This document shows, in pieces, positions 27,594 through 35,813 of a stretch of 64,000 nt of DNA. The stretch comes from an uncultured Alphaproteobacteria bacterium (lineage in GTDB: Bacteria > Pseudomonadota > Alphaproteobacteria > HIMB59 > GCA-002718135). The position numbers and the translations under genes were made by a program. The stretch's first letter is position 1; every line of letters starts with the position of its first letter. The stretch is taken from NCBI GenBank assembly GCA_902524385.1, contig CABZCZ010000001.1, positions 62,001-126,000 of the forward strand, written 5' to 3'. The notes under the pieces are model-generated. The model worked only from the letters and a program-made list of their open reading frames with translations, had not been told where the DNA came from and made no database searches.

Positions 27594-28838
27594 ATGTATA
27601 AAATTATCCATTGTAAAAGAGCTATATTTGGTGATGGAAAAGAATCAAAAGGAGAATACTCAGTTTTAATTAAAAATAATAAAATTGAAGAACTTGGTGA
27701 TAGAGGAAGTATAGAATTACCTCCAGATACTGAAGTATTAGATCTTAAAGATTATTATTTATTACCAGGTCTAGTTGATGCTCATATGCATTTTTTTGGA
27801 GTCCCTAGTGATCAACTTCACTTACTTGCAACAGAAGATGAATCATACAGAGTATTAAGAGCTGCAGGTGAAGCAAAAAAAATGCTCGATTGTGGAATAA
27901 CAGCAGCAAGTTGTAAAGGCTCAAGTGTAACTCCAAATTTACGCAGAGCGATAAATGAAGGTCATGTTCCAGGACCAAGATTAGTTGCTGCTGGTGAATT
28001 TATATGTTCAACAGGAGGCACATGGGACCATATGACATTTCCATTAGATTGGGCAAAAGATACAGGCATGCTTGCAGATGGTATTGAAGGTGTGAGAGAA
28101 GCAGTAAGAAAAAGAGTTAGATCTGGGTCAAATATTATTAAAGTTGGAATGTCAAAAGGTGGTGTAGAAGATAAATATCATCCTTGGGGTGATAATCCTT
28201 GGAATGAAGTTTCATCTTATAGCTTAGAAGAAATAAAAGCACTTGTTCATGAAGCACATTTAAATAAATTAAAAGTTAGTGGTCATTGTATTGGAGATGA
28301 AGCTGTTAGATATGCTTTAGACGGAGGCATTGATGTAATTGAACATGGTTATGCTATAAGTGAAGCAACACGACAAAGACTTGTTGATGAAAATGCTATG
28401 GTAGTTACTACTATTTCACAATTACATTTTCATAATGAGGCTGCTGAACCATATCATTATCATGATTACATGAAAGATATTTTCCATACACATATTCAAC
28501 AAATGAAAATTGATTTTGAAAAGAGTTTAAAACTTGGTGTTAGATACGCTTTAGGTACTGATTTAGTCGGATATCCAACCCATCCACCTGATGCAGCAGC
28601 AAAAGAATTTGAAATGGTTGTAGATTGGGGGATGACAAATACTGAAGCTATAGTCGCAGGAACAAAAATTAGTGCAGAAGCATTAAGCTTAGAAAAAGAA
28701 ATCGGAACATTAGAAAAAGGTAAATTAGCAGATATTATTGCTGTCAAGGATGATCCATTAAACAATATTAAAACATTGCAAGATGTTAAGTTTGTTTTGT
28801 TCGATGGTGATGTTGTTATTGATAAGATTAATCAATAA
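27594..28838 (+). CDS. Amidohydrolase-family metal-dependent hydrolase
   Basis: A cytoplasmic metallohydrolase of the imidazolonepropionase/Xaa-Pro dipeptidase-like amidohydrolase branch. The N-terminal metal motif is GLVDAHMHFFG (HxH). Further ligands follow: the Lys in NIIKVGMSKGG (carboxylated in relatives), the His in VSGHCIGDEA, the His in DVIEHGYA, and the Asp in ALGTDLVGYPT. All expected ligands are present, so it should be active. The C-terminal KGKLADIIAVKDDPLNNI is the usual beta-sandwich ending. Three bases separate it from an ABC importer ATPase, suggesting it hydrolyses the imported compound. The bond and substrate are unknown. Confidence 0.87.
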   Translation: MYKIIHCKRAIFGDGKESKGEYSVLIKNNKIEELGDRGSIELPPDTEVLDLKDYYLLPGLVDAHMHFFGVPSDQLHLLATEDESYRVLRAAGEAKKMLDCGITAASCKGSSVTPNLRRAINEGHVPGPRLVAAGEFICSTGGTWDHMTFPLDWAKDTGMLADGIEGVREAVRKRVRSGSNIIKVGMSKGGVEDKYHPWGDNPWNEVSSYSLEEIKALVHEAHLNKLKVSGHCIGDEAVRYALDGGIDVIEHGYAISEATRQRLVDENAMVVTTISQLHFHNEAAEPYHYHDYMKDIFHTHIQQMKIDFEKSLKLGVRYALGTDLVGYPTHPPDAAAKEFEMVVDWGMTNTEAIVAGTKISAEALSLEKEIGTLEKGKLADIIAVKDDPLNNIKTLQDVKFVLFDGDVVIDKINQ

Positions 28839-28841
28839 ACA

Positions 28842-29603
28842 ATGAAAGACTCAATAATTGAAATCAAGAATTTAAATATTGAATTTTCTTCTGAAAATCA
28901 AAAAGTAGTTGCTCTAGAAAAAATTAATTTAGATATTAATAAAAATGAATTTATCTGTATTATGGGTGTATCAGGTTGTGGAAAAACTACTTTATTAAAT
29001 GCTCTCGCAGGTTTTATTCAACCAACAAATGGTAAAATTTTGCTTAAAGATAATGAAATTCAAGGCCCAGGTCCAGATAGAGCTGTAGTTTTCCAAGATG
29101 ATGCAGTTTTTCCCTGGTTAAGTGTTGAAGATAATATTGCATACAGTCATAAAATTAAATCTAAGTACGGTGATAAAGAGAAAGAATTAGTAAATAATTA
29201 TATTAATTTAGTTGGTTTGGAAGATTTTAAAAAAGCTTGGCCAAGACAACTTTCTGGTGGAATGAGAAAAAGGGTTGATCTTGCAAGAGCTTTCTCTGCT
29301 GAACCTGAGCTATTATTAATGGACGAACCTTTTGGCGCTCTTGATATTATGACTAAAGAAAAACTTCAGGAAGAACTAAGAAAATTTTGGGTAGAAAGAC
29401 CTAGAACAATTGTTTTCATAACACACGATGTTGAAGAGGCAGTTTTTTTAGGAGATAAAGTTATAGTCATGACACCAAGACCAGGAAAAATAGATTTAAT
29501 TATAGAACCAAATCTTTCAAAAAATAGAGACATGTCTATTAAGTCTGATTCAGTATTTTTTGATAATGTAAAAAAAATAAGACAAAGAATTAAGGATCAT
29601 TAA
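28842..29603 (+). CDS. ABC transporter ATP-binding protein (NitT/TauT family)
   Basis: The ATPase of a nitrate/sulfonate/taurine-type importer. Walker A is MGVSGCGKTT, the Q-loop is VFQDDAVFPWL, the signature is LSGGMRKRVDLARA, Walker B is LLLMDEPFGALD, and the switch His lies in FITHDVEEAVFLGD. PGKIDLIIEPNLS near the end matches the SsuB/TauB group. The gene is immediately followed by its permease; the matching binding protein is about 5 kb away on the other strand. The actual substrate of this broad family cannot be read from the ATPase. Confidence 0.92.
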   Translation: MKDSIIEIKNLNIEFSSENQKVVALEKINLDINKNEFICIMGVSGCGKTTLLNALAGFIQPTNGKILLKDNEIQGPGPDRAVVFQDDAVFPWLSVEDNIAYSHKIKSKYGDKEKELVNNYINLVGLEDFKKAWPRQLSGGMRKRVDLARAFSAEPELLLMDEPFGALDIMTKEKLQEELRKFWVERPRTIVFITHDVEEAVFLGDKVIVMTPRPGKIDLIIEPNLSKNRDMSIKSDSVFFDNVKKIRQRIKDH

Positions 29604-30359
29604 GTGAAGTTCAACCATAAATATTTGAGTCTTTTAACAATTATAATTATCTTTTCTATATGGTTTGGTATTACCGGTGATGGTTTTGCACTTGTTAGAA
29701 AATTTATTTTTCCTTCACCAAGGCAGGTGTTTGAAGCTATTTTAAGAATTAGTGATATAATACCTCTAGATATACTTTATACATTATCAAGATTAATAGT
29801 TGGTTTTTTTCTTGGTTCAGTTTTAGGTGTTACATTAGGTTTGTTAATGTCATATAGTAAAATTATTAACTCTATTTTTGATCCTATTGTTGAGAGTATT
29901 AGACCTGTTCCAGTAATAGCTATGATACCTTTTTTAATTATGTGGTTTGGTATTGGTGAAATTGGAAAATTAGTTTTAATTACTTTAGGAGTTTTTGCTA
30001 TAATTGTAGTGAGTACATTAGAAGCAGTTAAAAATGTACCAAAAATATATGTTAGAGCAGCAAAAACTCTTGGTGCTAATGACAATCAAATTTTTAGATC
30101 AATAATAATACCAGGTATGATTCCTGGTATAGTTGGTCCTTTAAGAGTAGCGACTGCTCTTTCCTTTACTTTGGTAGTAGCTGCAGAATTTATGGGGGCG
30201 CAACAAGGTGTTGGATATAGAATAATGGAAGCTAGAAGATTATTTGTTACGGATGTAATACTTTTAAATGTTATTATTATTACCATTTTAGCTGGAATTG
30301 CTGATAGATTAGTAAGATATATAACTGATTACTTAACAAGATGGTCAGAAAGAAAGTGA
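29604..30359 (+). CDS. ABC transporter permease (NitT/TauT family)
   Basis: An inner-membrane permease starting with GTG directly after the ATPase stop. About six membrane segments are visible. The cytoplasmic EAA loop reads AAKTLGANDNQIFRSIIIPGMIPGI, and RPVPVIAMIPFLIMWFGIGE is the typical TauC/SsuC block. The 251-residue length is standard. It forms the importer with the preceding ATPase and, by family, the binding protein at 34.5-35.6 kb. Confidence 0.92.
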   Translation: MKFNHKYLSLLTIIIIFSIWFGITGDGFALVRKFIFPSPRQVFEAILRISDIIPLDILYTLSRLIVGFFLGSVLGVTLGLLMSYSKIINSIFDPIVESIRPVPVIAMIPFLIMWFGIGEIGKLVLITLGVFAIIVVSTLEAVKNVPKIYVRAAKTLGANDNQIFRSIIIPGMIPGIVGPLRVATALSFTLVVAAEFMGAQQGVGYRIMEARRLFVTDVILLNVIIITILAGIADRLVRYITDYLTRWSERK

Positions 30360-30366
30360 GATAAAG

Positions 30367-31122
30367 ATGAAAAAAATTTTATTAGTTGGTGAATCTTGGG
30401 TTTCTAATTCAACTCATTTTAAGGGATTTGATTCATTTCAAACAACATTTTATGAATTAGGAGCAAATAATTTTGTAAAAGCATTAAAGGATAATTTCGA
30501 AATAAATTACATGCCATCTCATGTTGCATCAACTGATTTTCCCTCTGATCTAAAAAGTTTAAAAGAATACGACTGTGTTATTTTAAGTGATATTGGTGCA
30601 AATACACTACTTTTACATCCTGATGTATTTGTTAAAGGTCAAAAATTTCCTAATAGACTTAATTTAATTGAAGATTATGTGTTAGATGGTGGAAATTTTG
30701 CTATGTTTGGAGGTTATTTTAGTTTTCAAGGTATTAATGGTGCTGCTAGATTTAAAAATACTCCAGTTGAAAGAATATTACCAATAAATATTTACCCTTA
30801 TGATGACAGATTAGAGGCTCCAGAAGGTTCGTTTCCTTCAGTTATAAATGATCATGAAATTCTAAATGGTATAACAAATGATTGGCCATATTTGCTTGGA
30901 TGTAATGAGGTTATTTTAAAAAATAATGATAATATAACCCCAATACTAAACATTAAAATAGATAAAAAAGATTATCCATTATTAGTATTATCAACAGAAT
31001 TTAAAGGAAAGACAGCTGTATGGACTTCTGATGTAGGACCGCATTGGTTACCAAATGACTTTGTAAATTGGAAAGGTTACAAAATATTATGGAACAACCT
31101 ATTTAATTGGTTGACAAATTAA
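30367..31122 (+). CDS. Glutamine amidotransferase-like protein (PF07090-type)
   Basis: A 251-residue cytoplasmic protein with the fold of class I glutamine-amidotransferase-like proteins: VGESWVSNST at the N-terminus, YDCVILSDIGANT, and LIEDYVLDGGNFAMFGGYFSFQG. The usual nucleophilic Cys of true GATases is not obvious at the expected elbow, where the sequence reads FGGYFSFQG. It is therefore more likely a hydrolase-like or binding relative than a glutaminase. It belongs to the importer operon (seven bases after the permease) and precedes the cyclase gene. Function unknown. Confidence 0.72.
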   Translation: MKKILLVGESWVSNSTHFKGFDSFQTTFYELGANNFVKALKDNFEINYMPSHVASTDFPSDLKSLKEYDCVILSDIGANTLLLHPDVFVKGQKFPNRLNLIEDYVLDGGNFAMFGGYFSFQGINGAARFKNTPVERILPINIYPYDDRLEAPEGSFPSVINDHEILNGITNDWPYLLGCNEVILKNNDNITPILNIKIDKKDYPLLVLSTEFKGKTAVWTSDVGPHWLPNDFVNWKGYKILWNNLFNWLTN

Positions 31123-31156
31123 TTAACTTATTACGAAATAAAATATAGGAATAATT

Positions 31157-31207
31157 ATGAGTCTATTATTTATTTTATTATCTCTAATATTAATACCTTC
31201 TAAATGA
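31157..31207 (+). CDS. 16-codon hydrophobic leader ORF, coupled to the cyclase gene
   Basis: An ATG six bases after an AGGA Shine-Dalgarno-like site opens a 16-codon ORF, Leu/Ile-rich (MSLLFILLSLILIPSK). Its TGA overlaps the cyclase start in an ATGA arrangement. The cyclase itself has no ribosome binding site of its own, so translation may reach it by re-initiation from this ORF. It could encode a hydrophobic microprotein or only deliver ribosomes. This is inferred from arrangement alone. Confidence 0.4.
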   Translation: MSLLFILLSLILIPSK

Positions 31208-31905
31208 ATTTTGATTTTAAAAAACTTTTTTCAAATTTCAAAATTATTGATTTAAGCCACACGCTAGAGGAGGGTATACCAAGTTTCCCAACTCATACAA
31301 AGTATTATCATCTTGACGCTAATCAAATAAATGATCCTGCGCACATGAGTCAAATATTGATGCATGAACACAATGGTACACATGTAGATGCACCAGCTCA
31401 TTATATTAAAACTGGTCCTAAAAATAAACATTTTGTTGAATATGTGAACCCTATTCACCTTATTGGAAGTGCAGTTCATATTAATTTGAATAAATACAAA
31501 AAAAAATTAGTTACTTTACCTATAATAAAGGAATGGGAAAAAAAGAACTTTTTTATCAAAAAGAATGATATTGTGATCTTCAATTTTGGATGGCATAAAA
31601 AATGGAAAATTGGCTCGAAAGGTAAAGAATACATTAAAAATTGGCCAGGACTTGATAAATTATCTTCAGAATATTTATTAAAAAAAAAAATTATTGCTGT
31701 TGGTACAGATACTTTAGGGTTAGATTGTAGCGGAAGTATCAATATACCTGCACATACAACCTTCTTGATTAATAACATTTTGATTATGGAAAATTTAAAT
31801 AATTTAGATGTTTTACCATCAAGATTCAATTTTATCGCTATACCACTTAAAATTAAAAAAGGAACAGCTTCACCAATAAGAGCTTTAGCCTTTATTGATA
31901 AATAA
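31204..31905 (+). CDS. Cyclase-family hydrolase (kynurenine formamidase-like, PF04199)
   Basis: A metal-dependent hydrolase of the cyclase family. The N-terminal IDLSHTLEEGIPSFPTH and the metal motif HEHNGTHVDAPAHY (HxGTHxDxPxH) are diagnostic. GTDTLGLDC and the NIPAHTTFL segment complete the site. Members hydrolyse N-formylkynurenine, isatin and other amides. The setting, with an ABC importer, an amidohydrolase and M24-fold proteins, suggests stepwise opening of an imported amide or lactam. The gene starts within the stop of a 16-codon ORF and ends exactly where the next gene starts. Confidence 0.88.
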   Translation: MNFDFKKLFSNFKIIDLSHTLEEGIPSFPTHTKYYHLDANQINDPAHMSQILMHEHNGTHVDAPAHYIKTGPKNKHFVEYVNPIHLIGSAVHINLNKYKKKLVTLPIIKEWEKKNFFIKKNDIVIFNFGWHKKWKIGSKGKEYIKNWPGLDKLSSEYLLKKKIIAVGTDTLGLDCSGSINIPAHTTFLINNILIMENLNNLDVLPSRFNFIAIPLKIKKGTASPIRALAFIDK

Positions 31906-33081
31906 ATGAAAAATTTACCAACAATCCCAAAAGAAGAATTTAAAAAAAGAAGAGATAATTTAAGAGTTTTAATGATCTCAAATCAAATCGATATTATCAT
32001 TGCATATTCTGATGATAGAGCTACATTTGGACAACAATTTTCTAGATATTACTTTAATTATCAACCACATTTTGAGCCAGCATGTTTAGTAATACAAGCA
32101 AACGAAGATTCGTACATTATAACTGGTCCTGAGTCAGAAGAATTTGTATTGAATAATTCTTATTGTACAAAAGTTTTAATTGCTGATGTATTTACTCATC
32201 CAGATGAAGAATATCCGTATCATAATATAAAAAAAATATCTGATTTAATTAAATCATCTATAAAAAAAACATCAAAAATTGTTGTTGGCATTGCAGGTCA
32301 AGAAATGATACCTTATGATATTTTAAATGCAGTAAAAAATATTGATAAAGTTGAAACAATAAATGTTAATCAAATAATTTTGGAACAGAGATCTATTAAA
32401 ACAAAAAGTGAAATAGATGTAATAAAACATTGTTATTTAATTGCTGAAAAGGGAATTAAAAGAGGAATAGAAGTTATTGAAAAAGGAATTAATGAAAGAG
32501 AAATAGCTGCTGAAATCGAATATGTAATGAGAAAGAGTGGATCGGAAGGAATGGGAATTGATACAATTATTGGTTCTGGTCAAAAAAATACTCGGCCAAT
32601 AATAACTAGAACTACTTTTAGAGAAATATTAAACGGTGATCATGTGTTATTAACAATTGCACCTAGATATGAAGGTTATCATGGAGCCATAGGAAGAGTT
32701 GTAGGTATTGGCGAAATAGACAAAAACATTACTTATGCATATAAAATTGCAACACAAGCTCAGGAATTAGTTATTAATAATATGAAGCCAGGAAAGACTG
32801 GAAAACAATTAGATGAAATAGCAAGATCTTTTTGTGAGAAAAATAATTTTAAAGAAAATTTTGCTTATTCAGGTATTCATAGCGTTGGAGTATGCGAATT
32901 TGAATATCCTATCATGACATCTTGGTATGAAAAAGAAATTAGAGAAAATATGATTTTATCAATTGATATTCCAATCTTTTTTAACAGTTGGGGAGGTCTT
33001 AGAATTGAAGATGGTTTTAGAATTACTGAAGACGCAAATGAAAAACTTCAAAAAATAAGTAAAGATATGATAATTAAATAA
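31906..33081 (+). CDS. M24-fold (creatinase/aminopeptidase P-like) protein lacking Asp metal ligands
   Basis: A two-domain creatinase/prolidase-like protein of 391 residues: the N-terminal creatinase domain runs to about 165, then the pita-bread M24 domain. Where metal-dependent members read VLIDxGxxYxGYxSDxTR, this protein reads VLLTIAPRYEGYHGAIGR, so both Asp ligands are missing by eye alignment. The later His (GIHSVGV) and last Glu (LRIEDGF) remain; the first Glu is Asp (SIDIP). A metal-free hydrolase, as in creatinase, or a non-catalytic role is likely. It immediately follows the cyclase and is convergent with a second such gene. Confidence 0.8.
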   Translation: MKNLPTIPKEEFKKRRDNLRVLMISNQIDIIIAYSDDRATFGQQFSRYYFNYQPHFEPACLVIQANEDSYIITGPESEEFVLNNSYCTKVLIADVFTHPDEEYPYHNIKKISDLIKSSIKKTSKIVVGIAGQEMIPYDILNAVKNIDKVETINVNQIILEQRSIKTKSEIDVIKHCYLIAEKGIKRGIEVIEKGINEREIAAEIEYVMRKSGSEGMGIDTIIGSGQKNTRPIITRTTFREILNGDHVLLTIAPRYEGYHGAIGRVVGIGEIDKNITYAYKIATQAQELVINNMKPGKTGKQLDEIARSFCEKNNFKENFAYSGIHSVGVCEFEYPIMTSWYEKEIRENMILSIDIPIFFNSWGGLRIEDGFRITEDANEKLQKISKDMIIK

Positions 33082-33082
33082 T

Positions 33083-34468
33083 CTATTTAAATTCAACAAT
33101 ATGATCAAAATTTAATAAAAAAGGCGAAATAACAGCCGGTATATTGCTTAATGGCATAACTTCTGGTTTAAGATCTATTCCTAGTTTATTTATCATAAAT
33201 TCTCGTCTTTTTATTATTCTATCCATTGCTTCTGGATATTGTTTACTAAATAATGACCTATCACTTTCATCTAGTAAAAATATACCATCTTCAAGATTAG
33301 AGCTAAAGTATTCGCTATTAGTTGCAGGGATTATATCCATTTGTATAGCTTGCCTGCTTTTAAATTTTATATTACTTTTATGAAAAATTGGTGAACTTAA
33401 CCACTCATCTTTATGAATGAAATGTCCAGGGTTCAATTCTACTCCATAAAATGGATCTCCCAATATATCCATTACCTTTTCATAAATTTCTCCACCATAA
33501 ACATCTATACCTATATTTTCGTACCATCTTTTTACAGCATGACAATATGGTTTTACTAGTTTACCAAAATAATCCCTCACATTAATGGGAAGATCGTTTT
33601 CATTTTCGGCTACCCATCCAACTCTACAATTTAATGATCCCCATACACCGTAAGCGGCTGCAAATGGCTCTCCTTTTTTTATAATTTTAGATGAAGGACT
33701 TGATAGTCCATATTTAACTCTCTCACCACTTGATAACATTAAATGACAGCTTAGAGGGATCCCAATTGGTTTAAAATTAGTTGCGGCTTCAAATTCAGAA
33801 ACTCCAACTTTTAAATTTTTAATAACATTTTTCAGAGAATTAGATGTATGACAAGATGAATATTCCATTAACGCTAATTCATCTAATTCATTTTGAATTC
33901 TAAATCCATTAGATGGATTATTAAACCAATGAGTAATATTATTAATAAGGTTAATATCCTTAACAATATTTTGAATACTTTGTAAAATATAATGTGGTAT
34001 ATCAAATTGTTTATCAGGTTGTTTAAATTCATCATTTGTAAAATATTTCCATCCTACAATTCCAATTTTTTTATTCTTTATTTTAATTGAATCATTAAAT
34101 AATTCTTCAATATTAATTTTGGCAGATCTATCCTGACTTAATAAGCCAAAAGTAGGATAATTTATTTTTTTTATATTAATTTTACTGACTGCAGAATATC
34201 CTTGATTTTCTGGACCAGTAATTAAAATCGCTTCATCTTCTTCGAGATTAATAATTAAAACTGCTTCCTCAAATCTTGGATCAAAATTTGATATATAGTG
34301 CATATTGGCAAAATGCTCTCTATCAGCATAAATAATTGCACAACCATAATTCTCTTTTAATAGTTTTTCTTTTAAATTGAGTAATCTTTCATTGAATATT
34401 TTTTCTTCAATTATTGGTTGCGAATGAGAAATACCAAATTCTGGGACTTCTATTGATGTTAATTTCAT
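33083..34468 (-). CDS. Second M24-fold protein lacking canonical metal ligands
   Basis: A 461-residue creatinase/Xaa-Pro-peptidase-fold protein. The N-terminal domain includes YADREHFANMHYISNFDPRFEEA, a block typical of M24B proteins. In the catalytic domain the metal Asp positions read PFAAAYGVWGSLNCRVGW with no Asp. The His in NPGHFIHKDEW, an Asp in QMDIIPA and the Glu in SNLEDGIFLLD persist. Like its convergent neighbour it is therefore probably not a conventional dinuclear metallopeptidase. It lies 48 bases downstream of the ABC binding protein, with a hairpin in between, so it is likely part of the same transcript. Confidence 0.78.
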   Translation of the reverse strand: MKLTSIEVPEFGISHSQPIIEEKIFNERLLNLKEKLLKENYGCAIIYADREHFANMHYISNFDPRFEEAVLIINLEEDEAILITGPENQGYSAVSKINIKKINYPTFGLLSQDRSAKINIEELFNDSIKIKNKKIGIVGWKYFTNDEFKQPDKQFDIPHYILQSIQNIVKDINLINNITHWFNNPSNGFRIQNELDELALMEYSSCHTSNSLKNVIKNLKVGVSEFEAATNFKPIGIPLSCHLMLSSGERVKYGLSSPSSKIIKKGEPFAAAYGVWGSLNCRVGWVAENENDLPINVRDYFGKLVKPYCHAVKRWYENIGIDVYGGEIYEKVMDILGDPFYGVELNPGHFIHKDEWLSSPIFHKSNIKFKSRQAIQMDIIPATNSEYFSSNLEDGIFLLDESDRSLFSKQYPEAMDRIIKRREFMINKLGIDLKPEVMPLSNIPAVISPFLLNFDHIVEFK

Positions 34469-34479
34469 TATTGATTTAG

Positions 34480-34506
34480 TACCACGGTAAATTAATTACC
34501 GTGGTA
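34480..34506 (-). promoter_or_regulatory. Intercistronic 11-bp hairpin between binding protein and M24 gene
   Basis: TACCACGGTAA and TTACCGTGGTA form a perfect 11-bp stem with a five-base loop. On the minus strand, the direction of both flanking genes, it is preceded by an A run and not followed by a T run. It therefore looks like an mRNA-stabilising or partial-termination hairpin rather than a full terminator. Such elements often keep binding-protein mRNA more abundant than downstream mRNA. The T run on the plus strand would also fit a terminator for rightward transcripts. Confidence 0.6.
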
Positions 34507-34516
34507 TTTTTATGTT

Positions 34517-35608
34517 CTAGTTATCCATTCTAGTCTTGAAACCTTCACTTTCAAGAGCATTAACTATTTTCAATCCATAAGTTAAATCTTCTAGTGGAAC
34601 ATTATAAGGAGAAGGAACTTTATCTTCTTTTTGAAGGCTAGAAATAACTCCTTCAAATCTATCTTTCCAATAGAAAGTTCCATCACTGGCAACTACTTTC
34701 GAATTATACCAGTCAACTCCGTTAACAAAGTGTTCCATACTATCCCAAACACCATATAGCCATTCTGATTCATATGGTGTTCCTTGCTTTCTTAAATTTT
34801 CAGCAATTATTGGAAACGAATAATCTGGATTTCTTTTAATAAAAGATAATGTTTTCAGTATTACTCTTTCAATAGCTTTAGCTGTTTCAAAATTTTCATC
34901 AACCCAACTTCTTTTTGCACCAAAGCCAGCATGTGCTACTGTTTCAGGAACTGCTGTTTGATCCATAAGAGTTTTCATACCTTCTTTTAAAACTGCTAAT
35001 CTTTGAGGTATTCCAGATATTTGTATATCTATTGAACCACTTAACAAAGCAGGAGGCATATCTTCTTGAGCTAAATCTATTATCTCATAATCAGCAGGAT
35101 CTAAATTACCTCTTTCAAGCATAAGAATAAAAGCTGAATATTCAGCTCCACCAGAACTTACACCTACTTTAGCACCTTTAGCTTGCTCAAGAGTAGCTTT
35201 GATTGCCTCATCAACATCACCCCCATGAATTTCCATATTTTCATCGTATGAAACCCAATCTGGATGAACATTTGGATCAAACATTAAACCACCACCAGCA
35301 AAATAAAATAATGGAAATGCTAATGTTGAATCAACACCTGCAGCGTTATGCAATACTACATCCGCATCACTCGTTGTCCAAATATCGACCTGGTCAGCAA
35401 CTCCAAGTTCATTAGCACCTGGCCAGTCTGTGTAAACTATTTCAAGTTCTATACCTTCTTCAGCCCAAAATCCTCTGTCTAAACCAACAAATGTAGAGTG
35501 GACATCCTGGAAAGCACTTAATCCCATTTTTACTTTAACAGCATGTGCATTAAAACTTACAAAAAAAATTGTAATAATAGCTGTTATATAACTTAAATAT
35601 TTTTTCAT
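34517..35608 (-). CDS. ABC transporter substrate-binding protein (NitT/TauT family)
   Basis: A secreted periplasmic binding protein. The signal peptide is MKKYLSYITAIITIFFVSFNAHA, followed by VKMGLSAFQDVHSTFVGLDRGFWAEEGIELE, the standard opening of nitrate/taurine/pyrimidine-precursor binding proteins. The track start five codons upstream is rejected, because its codons are the strong GGAGGG ribosome site itself; the ATG at 35608 lies just after it. This is the best Shine-Dalgarno in the region and fits high expression. The transporter genes lie at 28.8-30.4 kb on the other strand. Confidence 0.88.
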   Translation of the reverse strand: MKKYLSYITAIITIFFVSFNAHAVKVKMGLSAFQDVHSTFVGLDRGFWAEEGIELEIVYTDWPGANELGVADQVDIWTTSDADVVLHNAAGVDSTLAFPLFYFAGGGLMFDPNVHPDWVSYDENMEIHGGDVDEAIKATLEQAKGAKVGVSSGGAEYSAFILMLERGNLDPADYEIIDLAQEDMPPALLSGSIDIQISGIPQRLAVLKEGMKTLMDQTAVPETVAHAGFGAKRSWVDENFETAKAIERVILKTLSFIKRNPDYSFPIIAENLRKQGTPYESEWLYGVWDSMEHFVNGVDWYNSKVVASDGTFYWKDRFEGVISSLQKEDKVPSPYNVPLEDLTYGLKIVNALESEGFKTRMDN

Positions 35609-35813
35609 TTTATTACCCTCCAAAAAAATACTTTAATTGTTTAAAGTATCACAAAAAGACTTAAATTATCAAGGTTGATATTTAATAATTTATAAATTAA
35701 TATAATAACCTTACAATTACTAATATGAAATTGTTATTTTAAATACCAAAAATACAAATAAATAACAAAATAATGTCAAATTTAATAAGACATGCAATTA
35801 TCTAATAAATATA

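Noticed and set aside
27375-27611. 78-residue minus-strand ORF in the gap before the amidohydrolase
   Set aside because: Low-complexity Asn/Ile/Tyr-rich sequence from AT-rich DNA, overlaps the amidohydrolase start, no ribosome site or family pattern.
31476-31829. 117-residue minus-strand ORF
   Set aside because: Shadow of the cyclase gene; Lys/Phe-rich and without any domain pattern.
31906-33081. DMSP lyase DddP as identity for the M24-fold protein
   Set aside because: DddP needs the Asp metal ligands, and these are missing here.
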